A model generated the notes under the pieces. The model did not search any database. It had not been told where the DNA came from and saw nothing but the letters and a program-made list of their open reading frames with translations. Shown here piece after piece: positions 62,826 to 64,000 of a DNA stretch of 64,000 bases. Position numbers and translations under genes: made by a program. Source of the stretch: Streptomyces zhihengii (GTDB lineage: Bacteria > Actinomycetota > Actinomycetes > Streptomycetales > Streptomycetaceae). Each line of letters starts with the position of its first letter. Within the stretch, counting starts at the first letter, position 1. Location: contig NZ_JAFEJA010000001.1 of the NCBI RefSeq assembly GCF_016919245.1, positions 5,109,501-5,173,500 of the forward strand. The letters are read 5' to 3'.

Positions 62826-63578
62826 ATGAAGCTCACCGTCGTCGGTTGCTCGGGGTCGTTCCCTTCCGCGGATTCGGCCTGCTCGAGCTACCTCGTAGAG
62901 GCCGACGGCTTCCGGCTGCTCCTCGACATGGGCAACGGTGCCCTCGGCGAGCTGCAGCGCCACTGCGGTCTCTACGACCTCGACGCCATCTTCCTCAGCC
63001 ATCTCCACGCCGACCACTGCATCGACATGTGCGGCTACTTCGTGGCCCGCTACTACCGCCACGAGGGCGGCCGCTGCCCCGCCATCCCGGTCTACGGACC
63101 CGAGGGCACCGAACAGCGGCTGGTCACGGCGTACGCGGACACGCCCACGGCGTCCGCGATGAGCGAGGTCTTCGACTTCCACACCCTGAAGGCGGGCAGC
63201 TTCGAGATCGGCCCGTTCTCGGTACGCACCGAACGCATGGCCCACCCCGTCGAGACCTATGCCATCCGCGTCGAGCACGGCGGCAGGTCGCTGACGTACT
63301 CCGGGGACACCGGCGTCAGCGCGACCCTCGACGAACTGGCGGCCGGCACCGATCTGTACCTGTGCGAGGCGTCGTTCGTGCACGGCAAGGAGGACATCCC
63401 CGACCTCCACCTCAACGGCCGCGAGGCCGGCGCATCCGCCCGCACGGCGGGGGCCGGCCGCCTGGTGCTGACCCACATCCCGCCCTGGACGGACGGCGCC
63501 CGCAACCTCGCCGACGCCCGCGAGGTCTACACCGGGCCCGCCGAGATCGCCCGGCCCGGCGCGGTCTACGAGATCTGA
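62826..63578 (+). CDS. MBL-fold metallo-hydrolase
   Basis: This 250-residue protein starts KLTVVGCSGSFPSADSACSSYLV and has the metal motif HLHADHCIDM (HxHxDH) with later His/Asp ligands (MAHPVETY, YSGDTGVS, THIPPW). The pattern is that of the RNase Z/phosphonate-type metallo-beta-lactamase fold. It is a hydrolase; substrate unknown. GGAGG precedes the ATG. Confidence 0.9.
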   Translation: MKLTVVGCSGSFPSADSACSSYLVEADGFRLLLDMGNGALGELQRHCGLYDLDAIFLSHLHADHCIDMCGYFVARYYRHEGGRCPAIPVYGPEGTEQRLVTAYADTPTASAMSEVFDFHTLKAGSFEIGPFSVRTERMAHPVETYAIRVEHGGRSLTYSGDTGVSATLDELAAGTDLYLCEASFVHGKEDIPDLHLNGREAGASARTAGAGRLVLTHIPPWTDGARNLADAREVYTGPAEIARPGAVYEI

Positions 63579-63750
63579 CACCCCGCGCGCCCGGCCCGGT
63601 CCCGGGCGCCACACCCGGCTCCGCGCCCGCCCCGGCCCCGGACGGCACACCCGCCGCCGGGGCCCGGTCCGTCGCCGGGCCGAGTGCGCCGCCCGATGGC
63701 AGAATTGTCCGGGTACGCTCCGCTCCAACGCCTCGCGCAGCGGGGGCACC

Positions 63751-64000
63751 ATGGCAGAAGACCTTGCGGGAACCGGCCCCTCCCACGGCACCGGCACCCG
63801 TCAACCGGAACTGAAGCACAACGCGATCGGCTTCTTCGACGCCCTCGTCATCGGCGTCAACTCGACGTCACCGGCCTACTCCCTGGCCGCCGTCATCGGC
63901 CCCATCGTGGCCCTCGTCGGGATCTACGCCCCCGGCGTGGTGCTGGCCTCCTTCGTCCCGATGCTGCTGATCGCCTCGGCCTTCTACTACCTCAACCGCG
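63751..64000 (+). CDS. APC-family amino acid permease, cut by the window edge
   Basis: The first 83 residues are present. A hydrophilic N-terminus leads into a membrane helix (AIGFFDALVIGVNSTSPAYS, then LAAVIGPIVALVGIYAPGVVLASFVPMLLIASAFYYL). The GFFDALVIGVNSTSPAYSL run resembles APC superfamily transporters. The C-terminal part lies outside the window. Confidence 0.8.
   Translation, partial: MAEDLAGTGPSHGTGTRQPELKHNAIGFFDALVIGVNSTSPAYSLAAVIGPIVALVGIYAPGVVLASFVPMLLIASAFYYLNR

Overview
The window is chromosomal DNA from a Streptomyces or a very close relative. It is about 72% GC, third codon positions are almost all G or C, GTG starts and 4-base ATGA/GTGA overlaps are frequent, and it carries Streptomyces-type markers (an SsgA-like protein, a SigL/RslA-like ECF sigma and anti-sigma pair, RDD and DUF2510 membrane proteins, 4-hydroxyphenylpyruvate dioxygenase beside an Lrp regulator). 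From memory, the host gene order follows the S. coelicolor SCO2954 to SCO2909 neighbourhood. I could not run a search to confirm this.

Left host block (1-21016): a partial CGNR zinc-finger protein; an ECF sigma/anti-sigma pair; a HelD-type RNA polymerase-associated helicase; a structured non-coding RNA candidate ending in a very strong terminator; an ACT-domain malic enzyme; the HU protein; a long intergenic inverted repeat; murA (reverse strand); a YqgE-family protein; a DUF3039 protein; a sugar ABC importer operon (lipoprotein, two permeases, no ATPase) ending in a cytoplasmic GH20 hexosaminidase; and a three-gene xanthine dehydrogenase-type molybdenum hydroxylase operon whose Fe-S gene carries an apparent one-base deletion.

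Mobile block (21017-34502): a 13.5 kb actinomycete integrative and conjugative element (AICE) sits in the 3' end of a tRNA-Cys gene, flanked by 46-bp direct repeats. In order it holds a P-loop kinase and a GntR repressor (reverse strand), a strong inverted-repeat operator, a run of small overlapping membrane and unknown genes (one resembling Pycsar-type membrane effectors, one SpdB-like), an FtsK/TraB DNA translocase, a solitary C5-methyltransferase, a primase-polymerase, a superfamily 3-like helicase, a dense array of TGACGCA iterons, xis and int. This reads as a complete element: the translocase gives conjugative transfer, PrimPol plus helicase plus iterons give replication, and Xis plus Int give excision and integration.

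Right host block (34458-64000): tRNA-Cys; an MFS transporter; a DEAD/DEAH helicase; an IclR regulator; a Lon-like S16 protease; a second MFS transporter with an ArsR-type regulator under an apparent leaderless, self-operator promoter; an Lrp regulator divergent from hppD; a TPR lipoprotein-like protein with VNTR-like DNA at its 3' end; an FAD-linked (GlcD-type) oxidase; ssgG; two RDD proteins; an InhA-like secreted metalloprotease; the NAD salvage pair pncA/pncB; clpS and DUF2017; an amino-acid permease; the mec-cysO-cysM protein-thiocarboxylate cysteine pathway preceded by a cysteine-containing leader peptide; a membrane-anchored PemK/MazF-like protein; an MBL-fold hydrolase; and the start of an APC permease cut by the window edge.
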